Shown one piece after another: positions 32,320-41,828 of a stretch of DNA of 64,000 bases. The notes beneath the pieces were generated by a model, which was not told the DNA's origin, did no database searches, and saw nothing but the letters and a program-made list of their open reading frames with translations. The translations under genes were made by a program, and so were the position numbers. The first letter of the stretch is position 1. Every line of letters starts with the position of its first letter. The DNA is from Candidatus Cloacimonadota bacterium (lineage in GTDB: Bacteria > Cloacimonadota > Cloacimonadia > Cloacimonadales > Cloacimonadaceae), in the NCBI GenBank assembly GCA_020532085.1, contig JAJBAV010000001.1, forward strand, positions 124,001 to 188,000. Direction: 5' to 3'.

Positions 32320-33491
32320 AGCAGTTCCCCGATCACGGCATTGGAAACGAAGAGCGCTTCTTCAGTAAGGCGCAGCCGCGATCCCTCGAGCGCGAGCAGA
32401 CCGGAGGCGCTCAGCCGGGCGATCTCAGCCGCTTTGGCGGCGCGCAGGTCGTATCTATAGAGGCTTTGGAGCTCATCCAGGTCCAGGCCCTCCAGCAGCC
32501 TTAGCCCCATCATGATGTGGTCGGCGCGGGCCTGTTCCAAAGCGCATTCCTCAGTCTCGTCAGGCAGTTTTCGCGAGTCAACGTTCAAAAAATACTGGTC
32601 CAAATCGGCGGGATTGCTGTAGCGCAGAGGCGGCAGCCAGCCGGAGGCGGAAGCGCCCAGAGCCAGCCAGGGCCGGCTTTTCCAGTAAGTGAGGTTATGG
32701 CGGGAGGCCTTTCCCGAACGGCAGAAATTGGAGATCTCGTAGTGCTCAAAACCGGCGCCGACAAGGGTTTCGCGCAGGGCATGGTATTGCGCGGCCAGGT
32801 TTTCCTCGTCCGGGAGAGGGGATTCAGCTCCGGTGGCCAGGGCGCGGCCCAGAGGGGTGTCCGGATCCGGTGTGAGCAGATAGGCTGAGATGTGATCCGG
32901 GCCCATAGCGAGGTAGAGGTCAAGGTTGCGGCGCACCCCCTCCGCGTCCGAGCCGGGCAGTCCGTAGATGAGATCGAGGGAGAGGTTGGCAATGCCGTGA
33001 TCGCGGCAAAGCCTGATCAGATCAGGTATCCGGGCGGCACGGTGGCGCCGGCCCAGCCAGGCCAGGTCCTTGTCATTCATGCTCTGCAGGCCGATGGAAA
33101 GCCGGTTTACAGGCGTTTCGCGCAGATTTCGCAGATAGGTGTCCGTGATTTGGATGGGGTTGATCTCCAGGGTGACCTCCGGGTCCGGAGTCAGCTCAAA
33201 CTCTTCGCAGAGGGTGTTGATCTGTCCGGCGCTCAGCAGCGAAGGCGTGCCGCCGCCGAAATAGAGGGTCCGCGCCTGTTTCGAAGAGGGTTCGCGCCGC
33301 TGCCAGAAACCGATCTCGCGCCGCAGATAACCGAGGTATGACTCCAGGGCGGAGCGGGAAAAGGGACGGCTGAAGAAGCTGCAATAGCCACAGCGGGCCA
33401 GGCAAAAGGGGATGTGGAGATAGACCGCCACCCCGCTATTCCCACGGGAAGCGGCTTCTGGCGAGGCATCCAGGCTGGGACACATATTCAT
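32316..33491 (-). CDS. hemW: HemW-like radical SAM protein
   Basis: 391 residues. VYLHIPFCLARCGYCSFFS has the radical SAM CxxxCxxC motif in the HemW form (fourth Cys position is F, as in HemW, not the HemN signature). FGGGTPSLLSAGQI and a C-terminal HemN-type domain (GLRLLEGLDLDEL) follow. HemW is a haem-handling chaperone related to, but distinct from, coproporphyrinogen III dehydrogenase. The length is typical. It overlaps the CCA-type gene by 4 bp. Confidence 0.92.
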   Translation of the reverse strand: MNMCPSLDASPEAASRGNSGVAVYLHIPFCLARCGYCSFFSRPFSRSALESYLGYLRREIGFWQRREPSSKQARTLYFGGGTPSLLSAGQINTLCEEFELTPDPEVTLEINPIQITDTYLRNLRETPVNRLSIGLQSMNDKDLAWLGRRHRAARIPDLIRLCRDHGIANLSLDLIYGLPGSDAEGVRRNLDLYLAMGPDHISAYLLTPDPDTPLGRALATGAESPLPDEENLAAQYHALRETLVGAGFEHYEISNFCRSGKASRHNLTYWKSRPWLALGASASGWLPPLRYSNPADLDQYFLNVDSRKLPDETEECALEQARADHIMMGLRLLEGLDLDELQSLYRYDLRAAKAAEIARLSASGLLALEGSRLRLTEEALFVSNAVIGELL

Positions 33492-33512
33492 CCCGCACCC
33501 CGGAAAGCTGGG

Positions 33513-34490
33513 TTATCCTGAGGTTTTGGGCGCCTGGGGCGTTCTGGCGAAGCGGAACATCCGGTCCCAACGCACGTGGGGCACATCGAAGAGCTTGTTG
33601 TATTCGATGCCTTTGGAGAAGAAGATCAGCCAGGGGGTGCCGGTGATGTCCTTACGATCCAAAAATCCCCAATAGCGGCTGTCTTCGCTCAGGTCACGGT
33701 TGTCGCCCAGCACGAAATATTTACCCGCGGGCACCTTGATGGGACCGAACCAGTCGCGGTTGTAGAGCTTGCGGGCCGGAATGCCTTTGAGGCTGTCGGC
33801 CGGAGCCCGGTAGGGCTCATACCAGTCGTGTTGGGTGATGTAGCCGTCATCCTGGCCCTCGGCATAGCGGTGGGGCATGATCCGGGTGGGCGATTCGGGC
33901 GGCGAGGGGATCGGAATATCGTAGCACTCGTAGCCGCGGGTGAATTCTTTGCCGTTGACGTAAACCAGTTTGTCGCGCACTTCCACGATGTCGCCGGGCA
34001 TGCCGATCACGCGTTTGACCACGTTTTTGCGGGCATAGTAGGTGATGTGGAAAAAGGTCATGGGAAACTTGGCAAAGGTTTGGGATTTATTGAGATAGAT
34101 GGGATGAAAGAGTTTGATGAAGTTGCCCTGGAAATCCGGATGTTCGGGTGTGCCTTCCTCCAGTTTGGGAAAGCGGAAGGTGACGATGTCCTCGCGTTTG
34201 GGATCGGCGAAGAAATATTTCAGCTTGTTGGCCACCAGGTAATCGCCGGTGAGCAGGGTTTTTTCCATCGAGGGCGAGGGGATCATGAAATTCTGGAAAG
34301 TGTAGTTGCGGATGATCATGGCCACCACGAAGGCAAAGAGGATGGCCTCGATCCAGTCCTGCAGCCAGGGTTTGCGGCGGCGGTACTTTTTTCCCTCCGG
34401 AACGGGCGTGATCGTGTAGGCGGGCTCTTTGTATTCCTGTTTGCGGGCTTTGGCCTTGATAATGTTTCGCTCTTTCATCGTATCCTTCAC
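33513..34490 (-). CDS. lepB: signal peptidase I
   Basis: A 325-residue inner-membrane protease that removes signal peptides, as needed for the many exported proteins in this window. One membrane segment (about 47-62) precedes the catalytic Ser 74 in IPSPSMEKTL. The general-base Lys 159 lies in VVKRVIGMPGD, and GDNRDLSEDSRYWGF is the family box E. There is a long insertion between Ser and Lys and another before GDNR, as is common in FCB members. It lies 22 nt upstream of hemW. Confidence 0.96.
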   Translation of the reverse strand: MKDTMKERNIIKAKARKQEYKEPAYTITPVPEGKKYRRRKPWLQDWIEAILFAFVVAMIIRNYTFQNFMIPSPSMEKTLLTGDYLVANKLKYFFADPKREDIVTFRFPKLEEGTPEHPDFQGNFIKLFHPIYLNKSQTFAKFPMTFFHITYYARKNVVKRVIGMPGDIVEVRDKLVYVNGKEFTRGYECYDIPIPSPPESPTRIMPHRYAEGQDDGYITQHDWYEPYRAPADSLKGIPARKLYNRDWFGPIKVPAGKYFVLGDNRDLSEDSRYWGFLDRKDITGTPWLIFFSKGIEYNKLFDVPHVRWDRMFRFARTPQAPKTSG

Positions 34491-34575
34491 AATAGCTGAT
34501 ATCCGCCCCAGTTTTGCAGCCGGCCGCTTTTGTCAAGCAGGAAATTGCCGGCCGCCTGTTTTGCCGGCGCGGCGT

Positions 34576-35718
34576 TTAAAAGGCCAGCATCAGCAGGGCT
34601 TCGATGTCCGCGGCGCTGAATTTCACGATCCTGCCCACCCCGCGTGAAAGCAGGATGATGTCGCGTAGCTGGGAAAGCTGGTTTTCGTGGAAGCCAAGGT
34701 CGCGCAGGCTGGTGGCGGAGCCCCAGGCTTCGATCTGGTCGCGAAAGCGGCGCAGGGCGCGGGACACGCTGTCGGCTCCGTGCACGTTTTGGGCCCAGTA
34801 TTCAAAGCGGGCGGGCTGTTTTTCGCTCACATACTCGATCCAGGCGGGAAAGATCACGCCAAGGCCCTCGCCGTGGGCGATACGGGGGTCCAGCACGGAA
34901 AAAGCGTGCTCGATGCTGTGGCAGGCCCAATCGCCCCCCTGCAGGCCGGCGCCGCTGATGCCGTTGAGCGCCAGGGTGGCGCTCCAGGCCAGGCTGGAAC
35001 GGGCCGCGAGGTCGGCAGGGTCCTGTTGCAGCCGGTTGGTGGCGGTGGTGATGGTCTTCAGCAGGGCCGCGTCGATGGCGCGGGTGGTTTGCGCGGGCCC
35101 GTCCATGAAAAAGTATTCCAGAATGTGCGCGGTGGCGTCCAGGGCGCCGTTCACCGTCTGGCGCCAGGGCAGGCTTGTCTGCGCGGCTGGATCGATTATG
35201 GATACGCGCGGATAGAGCAGCGGCGAGCTGATGCTCCATTTCTTTTTTTCTTCGGTATTGGTGATCACGGCGTTGCCGTTCATCTCGCTGCCGGTGGCGG
35301 AAAGGGTGAGCACGGTGAAAACGGGCAGGGCCTTGTTTATTCTTTCCCGGCCGGAAAAGGCGTTCCAGACATCCTGCAGGTGGAAACCCGCCGCGGTGGC
35401 TTTGGCGCTGTCGATCACGCTGCCTCCACCCACGGCCAGAATGGCGTCCACCTGTTCGGCTTGGGCCAGGGCGATGAGTTCGCGCACCTTGTCCAAAGTG
35501 GGATTGGCCTGCACGCCCCAGGCTTCGGTCCAGTCGATCTGGCTGGCCCGGAGGCTGTCACAAACCTGCTGATGCACTCCGTTGGCACGAATGGAGCCAC
35601 CGCCGGCAACCAGCAGGCACTTGCGCGCGCCGGCCTCTTTGAGCTCCGGCCCGATCCGCTCTATCATCCCCGCTCCAAAATGGATCCGGGTGGGGTTGTG
35701 AAAACTGAAGGAATCCAT
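34576..35718 (-). CDS. iron-containing alcohol dehydrogenase (BdhA/YqhD-like)
   Basis: 380 residues of the group III alcohol dehydrogenases. GGGSVIDSAKATAAG binds the nucleotide. Metal ligands are expected in NGALDATAH (Asp, His), CHSIEHAFS (His) and RIAHGEGLGV (His). TLSATGSEMNG is the family motif. The closest pattern is the NAD(P)H-dependent butanol dehydrogenase/YqhD branch, which reduces aldehydes and so disposes of reducing power in fermentation. Aldehyde specificity cannot be read. It stands alone, 86 nt upstream of lepB. Confidence 0.93.
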   Translation of the reverse strand: MDSFSFHNPTRIHFGAGMIERIGPELKEAGARKCLLVAGGGSIRANGVHQQVCDSLRASQIDWTEAWGVQANPTLDKVRELIALAQAEQVDAILAVGGGSVIDSAKATAAGFHLQDVWNAFSGRERINKALPVFTVLTLSATGSEMNGNAVITNTEEKKKWSISSPLLYPRVSIIDPAAQTSLPWRQTVNGALDATAHILEYFFMDGPAQTTRAIDAALLKTITTATNRLQQDPADLAARSSLAWSATLALNGISGAGLQGGDWACHSIEHAFSVLDPRIAHGEGLGVIFPAWIEYVSEKQPARFEYWAQNVHGADSVSRALRRFRDQIEAWGSATSLRDLGFHENQLSQLRDIILLSRGVGRIVKFSAADIEALLMLAF

Positions 35719-35853
35719 GTCTGCTCCTTAATCTATTGCACCGTTCCAAATGCTGTTCCGGTTACTGATATACTAAGGGCAAAGCGGTTTCTGGCAAGCT
35801 GAAAAGAGCTTCCGCCGGCGACGGGGCGCAGGTGGATCCCTGCCGGGGCGGGA

Positions 35854-36258
35854 TCAGAGTTCCAGAACTTCCTCGTGCATTTTGCCGGGCTGCAGATAGC
35901 GCAGCTGGCGAAGTTCCAGTTCGTAAAGGCGGAAATCCGGGTCGGCGGCATCCTTCCAGTAAGCGTAGATGAAGGGCGCGAAATCCGCTATCTCCCGCCT
36001 GAGATCGTCCACCCGGAGCAACCTGCCCCGGCCCCGCAAGTAGCCGGAACCGGCTTCCGCAGAGTAATACAGGCAGAATTCCGCGTTGGGGTTGGCGGCG
36101 ATCTGGGCGCTCTTGTTGTCCGTGGAACCGGTGGCCAGAAAGAGCCGGCGCCCTTTGGCGATCAGGGTCATGGGCCGCAGGCGCGGCTCGTTGCCTGCGC
36201 AGGTGGCCAGGTGGACCATCTGCGTGGGTTTCAGGGTGTCGAGGATGCTGATGTTCAT
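35854..36258 (-). CDS. pyridoxamine 5'-phosphate oxidase-like flavin-binding protein
   Basis: 134 residues of the split-barrel flavin-binding family. VHLATCAGNEPRLRPMTLI, FLATGSTDNKSAQIAANPNAEFCLYY and YLRGRGRLLRVDD are typical of general-stress-type or FMN/F420-binding members. It does not look like true PdxH. ATG 36258 is preferred over the GTG-like upstream codon because GGGAGAG lies just ahead. It is separated by 135 nt from the alcohol dehydrogenase. Substrate unknown. Confidence 0.85.
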   Translation of the reverse strand: MNISILDTLKPTQMVHLATCAGNEPRLRPMTLIAKGRRLFLATGSTDNKSAQIAANPNAEFCLYYSAEAGSGYLRGRGRLLRVDDLRREIADFAPFIYAYWKDAADPDFRLYELELRQLRYLQPGKMHEEVLEL

Positions 36259-36397
36259 GATCTCTCCCAATGTGGGTTAAGCCTGCGCGGCCGCCCGTCG
36301 CTGTCAAGCGAATCTTCTTCCGAACATATTGCTTGACATTCGCGGCGGCCGGGGAGAAAAGGTGAAATTGTTGAAATATACTTGCCAGGAGACGCCC

Positions 36398-39300
36398 GTG
36401 CCCCGTATCATCTGCCTCGCCATCCTGCTGCTGAGCCTCAGCGGCCTGGGTTCCGTGATCACGGAAGTGGGCTCTTTGCGTGGATTTCTGTATGGCTCGG
36501 AGCCCGCCTGCGGCTACGACAACTGGGTGAGCCACATCTCCGAGGGCCAGGTGTCCGGGCTGAACGTTTACGCGCCCTGGGAAGAGCAGAACAACTCTTT
36601 TGGCGATTACCTCATCCCCACCGAGGCTGAGCTGTACCTCTGGGGGCTGGTGGTGGAAGACTTTCTGGCTTTGGATCTGGACAGCGCGCAGGCCAAGATC
36701 AGACATTATGGTTTCCGCTATCAGGTGGTGAATTTCCAGGACCTGGACAGCGGCCGCAACCTCTTGATGCTGAGGGAGTTTCTGAACGACGACATCGATA
36801 CCAACGGCACCGCCGACCCCGCGGATGACGAGATCGGCAGTTTCGACCATGGCTGGGGCCTCTACCTATATGATCCCTGGTCCAGCCGCCCCATCGTGAT
36901 CACCGCGCCGCATCCCTGCGACGACTACCCCACGCCGGTGTTCTCGCTGGAAGCCTTTTACAAGCTGGACGCGCGCTTCCTGCTGATCGCCGGCGCCGGC
37001 CGCGAGGTTGCCTACTTTCCTCCCTACAACAGCAACAACCAGTCGATCAGCGATCCCTCGCGCTGCGCAAATCATGCCTTCAACGTCTTCTACCAGCACG
37101 CCTGCGAGCAGATCCGCGGCCTCACCGATAAAACGGAATTTTCGCTGCAAATCCATTCTTACGACTGGTACAAATACCAGGGTCGGCCCAACGTGATGCT
37201 TTCCGCTGGAAACGGGCGTAATTGGCCGGCCTTGCCCCTCCGCGACAATTCCCGCGCCCGGCACGACCTGATCAACCACACGCCCTGGCTGGTGCATCCC
37301 GCCAATTCCCTGGGCGAACACAACGAGGTGGACATCCTCGATTTTTACTGTGTGAACCAGTCCTCATCCGATCCGGTCATCTATCTGCATGACGGCGAGA
37401 GCGTTACGCTGCCCTACAACTCGGACCTGCCGGGAGCGGAATTCAACCGGCAGATGCTCTTCACACAGCAGCAAAATCTCTACGATGTCTATTCGCCCTT
37501 TCTGCATGTGGAGATGGATGAACTGCCCAAGTGCTATGACCTGGAAACCGGCTGGTGGAACTGGTTTTACGGCTATGATTACGAAACCGGAACCTGGGAC
37601 ACGTCCCAGCGTTACGCCCGCTTCACGGAGTTCTTCAACCCCTGGCTGGACGCGCTGCACGCGGTGATCGACAGCATGCTGATCCTGGATGACGGCACGG
37701 GGCCTACAAATCCGGAAAACCTCCGTCTGACCTCGCTTTACGGTAACGAAGCCGAGATCGGCTGGGACCGCAGCTACAGCTACGATTTCGACAGCTATGT
37801 GCTGAACCTGCGCTGGGAGCAGGACGGAGCCTGGCAAAGCCGGGTGCTCGACCGCCACACCAACTCTGAACTGGCCTGGCAGAACCGCAAGACATTCAGC
37901 CTGAATCTTGGCGCAGGCGAGCGCCTTTACTATCTAAGCGTGCAAGCCCGGGACAAACACGGAAATCACAGCCCCCGCAGCCGGGAACTAAAGATCTGGA
38001 AACTGGGTACACCCATCACGGAATTCACGGCCACCGCCGGAGACGGGGTGATTGACCTGAATTTCGCCGCCAATAACAGCAGCGCGCTGGGCTTCAACAT
38101 TCACCGGGCTGAGGGTAACGCGGGTCCTGAATTGATCGCATCCTGGGCCTGGAACCTGGGCCTGCGGCCAAACCCGGAAGGGATTTACAGCTATCAGGAC
38201 ACCCTGCTCTGCAACGGCGGGATCTACCACTATCAGGTCAGCGCGGAATATGTGGGAGATTATGAGGCATATTACTGGCAGACGCAGAGCGTGAGCCCCA
38301 ATCCCCTGTGGTCGCTGATCCTGAGCGATATTGACCACTTGCAGAACAAAACCTTCAGTTTCGGAGGCAACCCCCTGGCGCTGGACGGCTCCGATCCCCT
38401 GGACCAGTATGAGGCGTCTGGTTCGGGGCAGTTGAAGCTGGGAACCTTTCTGCGGCCGGAGAACGATTATATGATCTTCACGCGGGATGTTCGCGCCGCC
38501 TTTGATCCCAATGCCGGTTGCAAACGCTGGGACCTCAGCTGCCGCAGCCAGCACACCGGCATGTTGCTGCATCTGGCCGCGGATGAAGCGCTGCTGCTGG
38601 CCGGCGACGACCTTCTGCTCCACGACGTCCAGAGAGACCGCTGGCACGATCTGCGCTCGGGGGCTTACAGCTGGCTGAACACCCAGACCGGCTGGCAGGA
38701 TTTCCAGCTGCATTGGGGCAAACAACCGCCCCGGGTGTCCTTCAATCCCGCGCCGGACCTTTTCGTTTGGCAGGGGGATGAATTGAACCTGCACTACGAG
38801 GTGCTCAACCGCCAGCGGGTGGAAAGCGTTGACCTCTGGCTCTGCGCGGAACATGATTCCCTGGCCCTGGGCTCGGGCCTGCCACCGCAGATCACCGACT
38901 GGCCCTGGCTCGCGCAGGAACTGATCAGCGGCGCCCGCCTGCTGGTGCTGCTGCATCTAACCGACGGTGGCACACTGCTGCAATATTCCAGCCAGCGCTT
39001 CAGCATCCTGCCCCAAAACATTGTCTATCAGCAAACTCCGGGCTACAGCCTGCTCAGTTTCCCCCAGGCCGGGTCCTGTCTGCCGGTCAGCGAATTTCTG
39101 GGTGGTTCCGCCACCGCCTGGATCTGGGGAGCGGACGCCCAGTGGCAGCCACAAACGAGCCTGAACGGCACGCAGGGCTTCCTGGTCCGCCATCCGCAGG
39201 CCTTCCAGGTTTCGCTGCCGGTGCAAATACCCACCGCGCCCATATCCCTGAACCTGCATCAGGGCTGGAATCTGCTGGCCAATCCCCATTATCACAGCCA

Positions 39301-40258
39301 CCAGCTTAAAAACCTGGTTTTCAGCCACGACGGCAGCCAGAAAAGCTACGCGCAGATGGTGGCCGAAAACTTGCTCACACCGGGAGCCCAGCTCCACGAC
39401 CAAGCCGGCTTCAGGATAGCGGACGCGATCCCGCCTGGCGCGGCGGCCTTTGTGCATTACATTTCAAGCGCGCCCTGCGCGGTAACATTCGATCCCCAAT
39501 ATTATACGGGAGAAGCCCTGAATCCACCCCCGCAATGGAGCGTATCCTTAAGCATCTCAGATGGATACAACTCCGGAGACGCGGTGCAACTGGGTACCGC
39601 CGACCTGAGCAGCGAAGCTTATGACCCCACCTTCGACCTGCCCAAAGCTCCGGCCTTCCCCGATCTGTCCTACAGGCTGGCTTTGCGGCTGCCAGATCCC
39701 CAAAGCGGTGCCACGCATGTGCTGCAGAGCGAGTACCGGGGCCTCTACCCCTTTTACAATCAGGCGGAGAAGCTTTGGGATATTCAGCTGGAGCTGAGCG
39801 ATCAGCGGCCCCTGCGGCTGGAGTGGGAAAACTCTTGCCTGCCACAGGGTTACAGCGCCGAGCTGGCCCTTTTTGGCCAGAGCTTCACGCTGCAGCAGGG
39901 ACAAGCCTGGTGGATCGATCCTCCCGCGGCCGGAACGCATTTTGGCCAAATCAGGATCCGCAACCACGATCCGGAGCGGCCAAACGCATGCAAATCTTAC
40001 CAGATCGGCATTTACCCCAATCCCTTCCGGGATGGGTTGCGGATCGATCTTTCAGCTGTAAAGACCACGCAACTCAGCGGCGCCGTGTACAACCTGCGGG
40101 GGCAGAAAGTGCGGGATCTTGGCAACTTGGCCATCGGCGAGGCGGCCTTAAGCTGGGACGGCCGGAACAGCCGGGGCGAGAACCTGCCCGCAGGGATCTA
40201 TTTGCTCAGGATCAAAGCCGACACAGGCAGCCAAACCCTCAGGCTGGTAAAATACTGA
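36398..40258 (+). CDS. 1286-residue secreted protein with hydrolase-like N-terminus and sorting-type C-terminus
   Basis: GTG 36398 follows AGGAGA by 5 nt and opens a clear signal peptide (PRIICLAILLLSLSGLGSV). An earlier ATG at 36329 lacks this. Residues about 20-430 contain IVITAPHPCDDYPTP, LLIAGAGREVAYFPP, DPSRCANHAFNVFYQHACE and FSLQIHSYDW, a spacing of His/Asp/Arg motifs that recalls zinc-dependent amidohydrolases of the N-formylglutamate type. I could not confirm the family. FN3-like domains (near 460-660), further beta domains, and a C-terminal FlgD-Ig/type A sorting-like module (YPNPFRDGLRIDLS to LPAGIYLLRI) follow. It is probably a large surface-held hydrolase or adhesin. Confidence 0.85.
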   Translation: MPRIICLAILLLSLSGLGSVITEVGSLRGFLYGSEPACGYDNWVSHISEGQVSGLNVYAPWEEQNNSFGDYLIPTEAELYLWGLVVEDFLALDLDSAQAKIRHYGFRYQVVNFQDLDSGRNLLMLREFLNDDIDTNGTADPADDEIGSFDHGWGLYLYDPWSSRPIVITAPHPCDDYPTPVFSLEAFYKLDARFLLIAGAGREVAYFPPYNSNNQSISDPSRCANHAFNVFYQHACEQIRGLTDKTEFSLQIHSYDWYKYQGRPNVMLSAGNGRNWPALPLRDNSRARHDLINHTPWLVHPANSLGEHNEVDILDFYCVNQSSSDPVIYLHDGESVTLPYNSDLPGAEFNRQMLFTQQQNLYDVYSPFLHVEMDELPKCYDLETGWWNWFYGYDYETGTWDTSQRYARFTEFFNPWLDALHAVIDSMLILDDGTGPTNPENLRLTSLYGNEAEIGWDRSYSYDFDSYVLNLRWEQDGAWQSRVLDRHTNSELAWQNRKTFSLNLGAGERLYYLSVQARDKHGNHSPRSRELKIWKLGTPITEFTATAGDGVIDLNFAANNSSALGFNIHRAEGNAGPELIASWAWNLGLRPNPEGIYSYQDTLLCNGGIYHYQVSAEYVGDYEAYYWQTQSVSPNPLWSLILSDIDHLQNKTFSFGGNPLALDGSDPLDQYEASGSGQLKLGTFLRPENDYMIFTRDVRAAFDPNAGCKRWDLSCRSQHTGMLLHLAADEALLLAGDDLLLHDVQRDRWHDLRSGAYSWLNTQTGWQDFQLHWGKQPPRVSFNPAPDLFVWQGDELNLHYEVLNRQRVESVDLWLCAEHDSLALGSGLPPQITDWPWLAQELISGARLLVLLHLTDGGTLLQYSSQRFSILPQNIVYQQTPGYSLLSFPQAGSCLPVSEFLGGSATAWIWGADAQWQPQTSLNGTQGFLVRHPQAFQVSLPVQIPTAPISLNLHQGWNLLANPHYHSHQLKNLVFSHDGSQKSYAQMVAENLLTPGAQLHDQAGFRIADAIPPGAAAFVHYISSAPCAVTFDPQYYTGEALNPPPQWSVSLSISDGYNSGDAVQLGTADLSSEAYDPTFDLPKAPAFPDLSYRLALRLPDPQSGATHVLQSEYRGLYPFYNQAEKLWDIQLELSDQRPLRLEWENSCLPQGYSAELALFGQSFTLQQGQAWWIDPPAAGTHFGQIRIRNHDPERPNACKSYQIGIYPNPFRDGLRIDLSAVKTTQLSGAVYNLRGQKVRDLGNLAIGEAALSWDGRNSRGENLPAGIYLLRIKADTGSQTLRLVKY

Positions 40259-40414
40259 TCGCCATTGACAACCAAGGCCCCGCGAAAATCCTGGTTTGGG
40301 ATCAGCATCTGATCGCACTATAAATAAGCGCAAAACGCGCTGCCAGAGGACCATGCCCGATGAACACCAAGTGGGATAAATATCCCAAACCCGAGTCCGC
40401 CCTTTAGGCCGGCC

Positions 40415-41395
40415 ATGCTGCTCATAGTCAGCTCCAGCCACTGGGCGCCCTTCAACATCGCCAGCGAGGAATACATCCTGCAGAGCTTTGAAGAGGACGT
40501 GTTCCTGCTCTACCGCAACGCGCCCTCGATCATTGTGGGCCGCAACCAGAACGCCCTGGCGGAGATCAACCTGCCCTGGGTGATGGAGCGCGCCATTCCC
40601 GTGGTGCGCCGCCTCACCGGCGGCGGAACCGTTTGGCACGACCTGGGCAACCTCAACTTCAGCTTCATCATGAACCGCTCGGCCGACGAGGAGAGTGGTT
40701 TTGCCAAATACACCGCGCCGGTGCTGGCCGTGCTGCGTGAACTTGGTGTGGACGCCCGCCTGGAAGGGCGCAACGACCTCACCGTAAAGGGCCTGAAGTT
40801 TTCCGGCAACGCCCGCGCGGTTTACAAAAACAAGATTCAGCAGCACGGCACCATCCTCTTCCTGAGCCACATCGGAGACCTGAGCGCCGCCCTGAAAGCC
40901 AATCCCCTCAAATTCCGCGACAAAGCGGTGAAATCGGTTTCCAGCCGCGTGACGAATCTCAGCGAGCATCTGCCCCGGCCGCTGCCGCTGGAGGACTTCA
41001 TCCGCCTGGTGCAGGCCGAGGTGCTGAAGATGCATCCCGAAGCCCGCGCCCACTCGTTCAGCCCAGCCGAGGAAGCCGCCATCCTGGCCTTGGCCAGGGA
41101 TAAATATGACAGCTGGGATTGGAATTTCGGCCGCTCCCCGGCTTACAACCACGTGCAGGCGGTCCGCTGCGCCGCCGGCACCATCGAGTTCCACGCCGAC
41201 GTCCACCACGGCCGCGTGACCGCTCTGAAGGTCTTTGGCGATTTCTTCGGCAACCGCGACGTCGCGGAGTTTGAAGCCGCCCTCACCGGCCTCCCCCACC
41301 GCGAAAAAGAACTGCGCCAGGCCCTGGATGCCCTTCCCCTGGAAGAATTTTTCGGCCCGGCCACCAGCACCGACCTCTTGCCAGGGCTGATCTGA
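40415..41395 (+). CDS. lplA: lipoate-protein ligase A family protein
   Basis: 326 residues. Attaches lipoate to lipoyl domains such as GcvH or 2-oxoacid dehydrogenase E2. NIASEEYIL, IVGRNQNALAEIN, the RRLTGGGTVWHD lipoate-binding motif, NDLTVKGLKFSGNAR (catalytic Lys) and a C-terminal accessory domain (WDWNFGRSP) are all present, so it looks like a complete two-domain ligase. The ribosome binding site is weak. No lipoyl-domain gene is in the window. Confidence 0.92.
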   Translation: MLLIVSSSHWAPFNIASEEYILQSFEEDVFLLYRNAPSIIVGRNQNALAEINLPWVMERAIPVVRRLTGGGTVWHDLGNLNFSFIMNRSADEESGFAKYTAPVLAVLRELGVDARLEGRNDLTVKGLKFSGNARAVYKNKIQQHGTILFLSHIGDLSAALKANPLKFRDKAVKSVSSRVTNLSEHLPRPLPLEDFIRLVQAEVLKMHPEARAHSFSPAEEAAILALARDKYDSWDWNFGRSPAYNHVQAVRCAAGTIEFHADVHHGRVTALKVFGDFFGNRDVAEFEAALTGLPHREKELRQALDALPLEEFFGPATSTDLLPGLI

Positions 41396-41510
41396 ACCCT
41401 TCCTCAAAGCGGGTTCCAGGCCCTGAGCCCTGCTTTTCCAACGCCAAAAAAAACCTTGACCAATAAGGCCTGCCTTTTTTAATGCGGTTCAACTTAAGAT
41501 TGGAGTTTTA

Positions 41511-41801
41511 ATGAACATACATTTTCGCGACGTGCAGACGGGCAGCGTGGAAGCCCGCGCCATCATGGAGATCGCCGACGGCGTTTTCCTGAACGAGATC
41601 ACCATCCTCAACATCGATGGCGAGATCGTGGTGGAGTTTCCCCGCAAAAGCTTTCTGGGCAAAAACAAGCGTACTTTCTACATGGACGTGGTCACCTTTG
41701 AGGACAACGACAAACGCATAGTGTGGGAGCTCGAGGTAAAGAGCGCCTACCGCGAATGGCGCAAGGCGAACAAGAAAGTACTGGTTTACGAAGAAAAATA
41801 A
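41511..41801 (+). CDS. small conserved protein, SpoVG-like pattern
   Basis: 96 residues. EARAIMEIADGVFLNEITILNIDGEIVVEFPRK followed by RTFYMDVVTFEDNDKR has the strand pattern and central P-(S)RK turn of SpoVG-type nucleic-acid-binding proteins, but the match is loose. GGAG lies 7 nt before the ATG. It is 27 nt upstream of the aminotransferase gene and may start this operon. The function is open. A regulatory RNA/DNA-binding role would be inference. Confidence 0.75.
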   Translation: MNIHFRDVQTGSVEARAIMEIADGVFLNEITILNIDGEIVVEFPRKSFLGKNKRTFYMDVVTFEDNDKRIVWELEVKSAYREWRKANKKVLVYEEK

Positions 41802-41828
41802 CAAAAAATAAACAGCTGGAGGATCATC

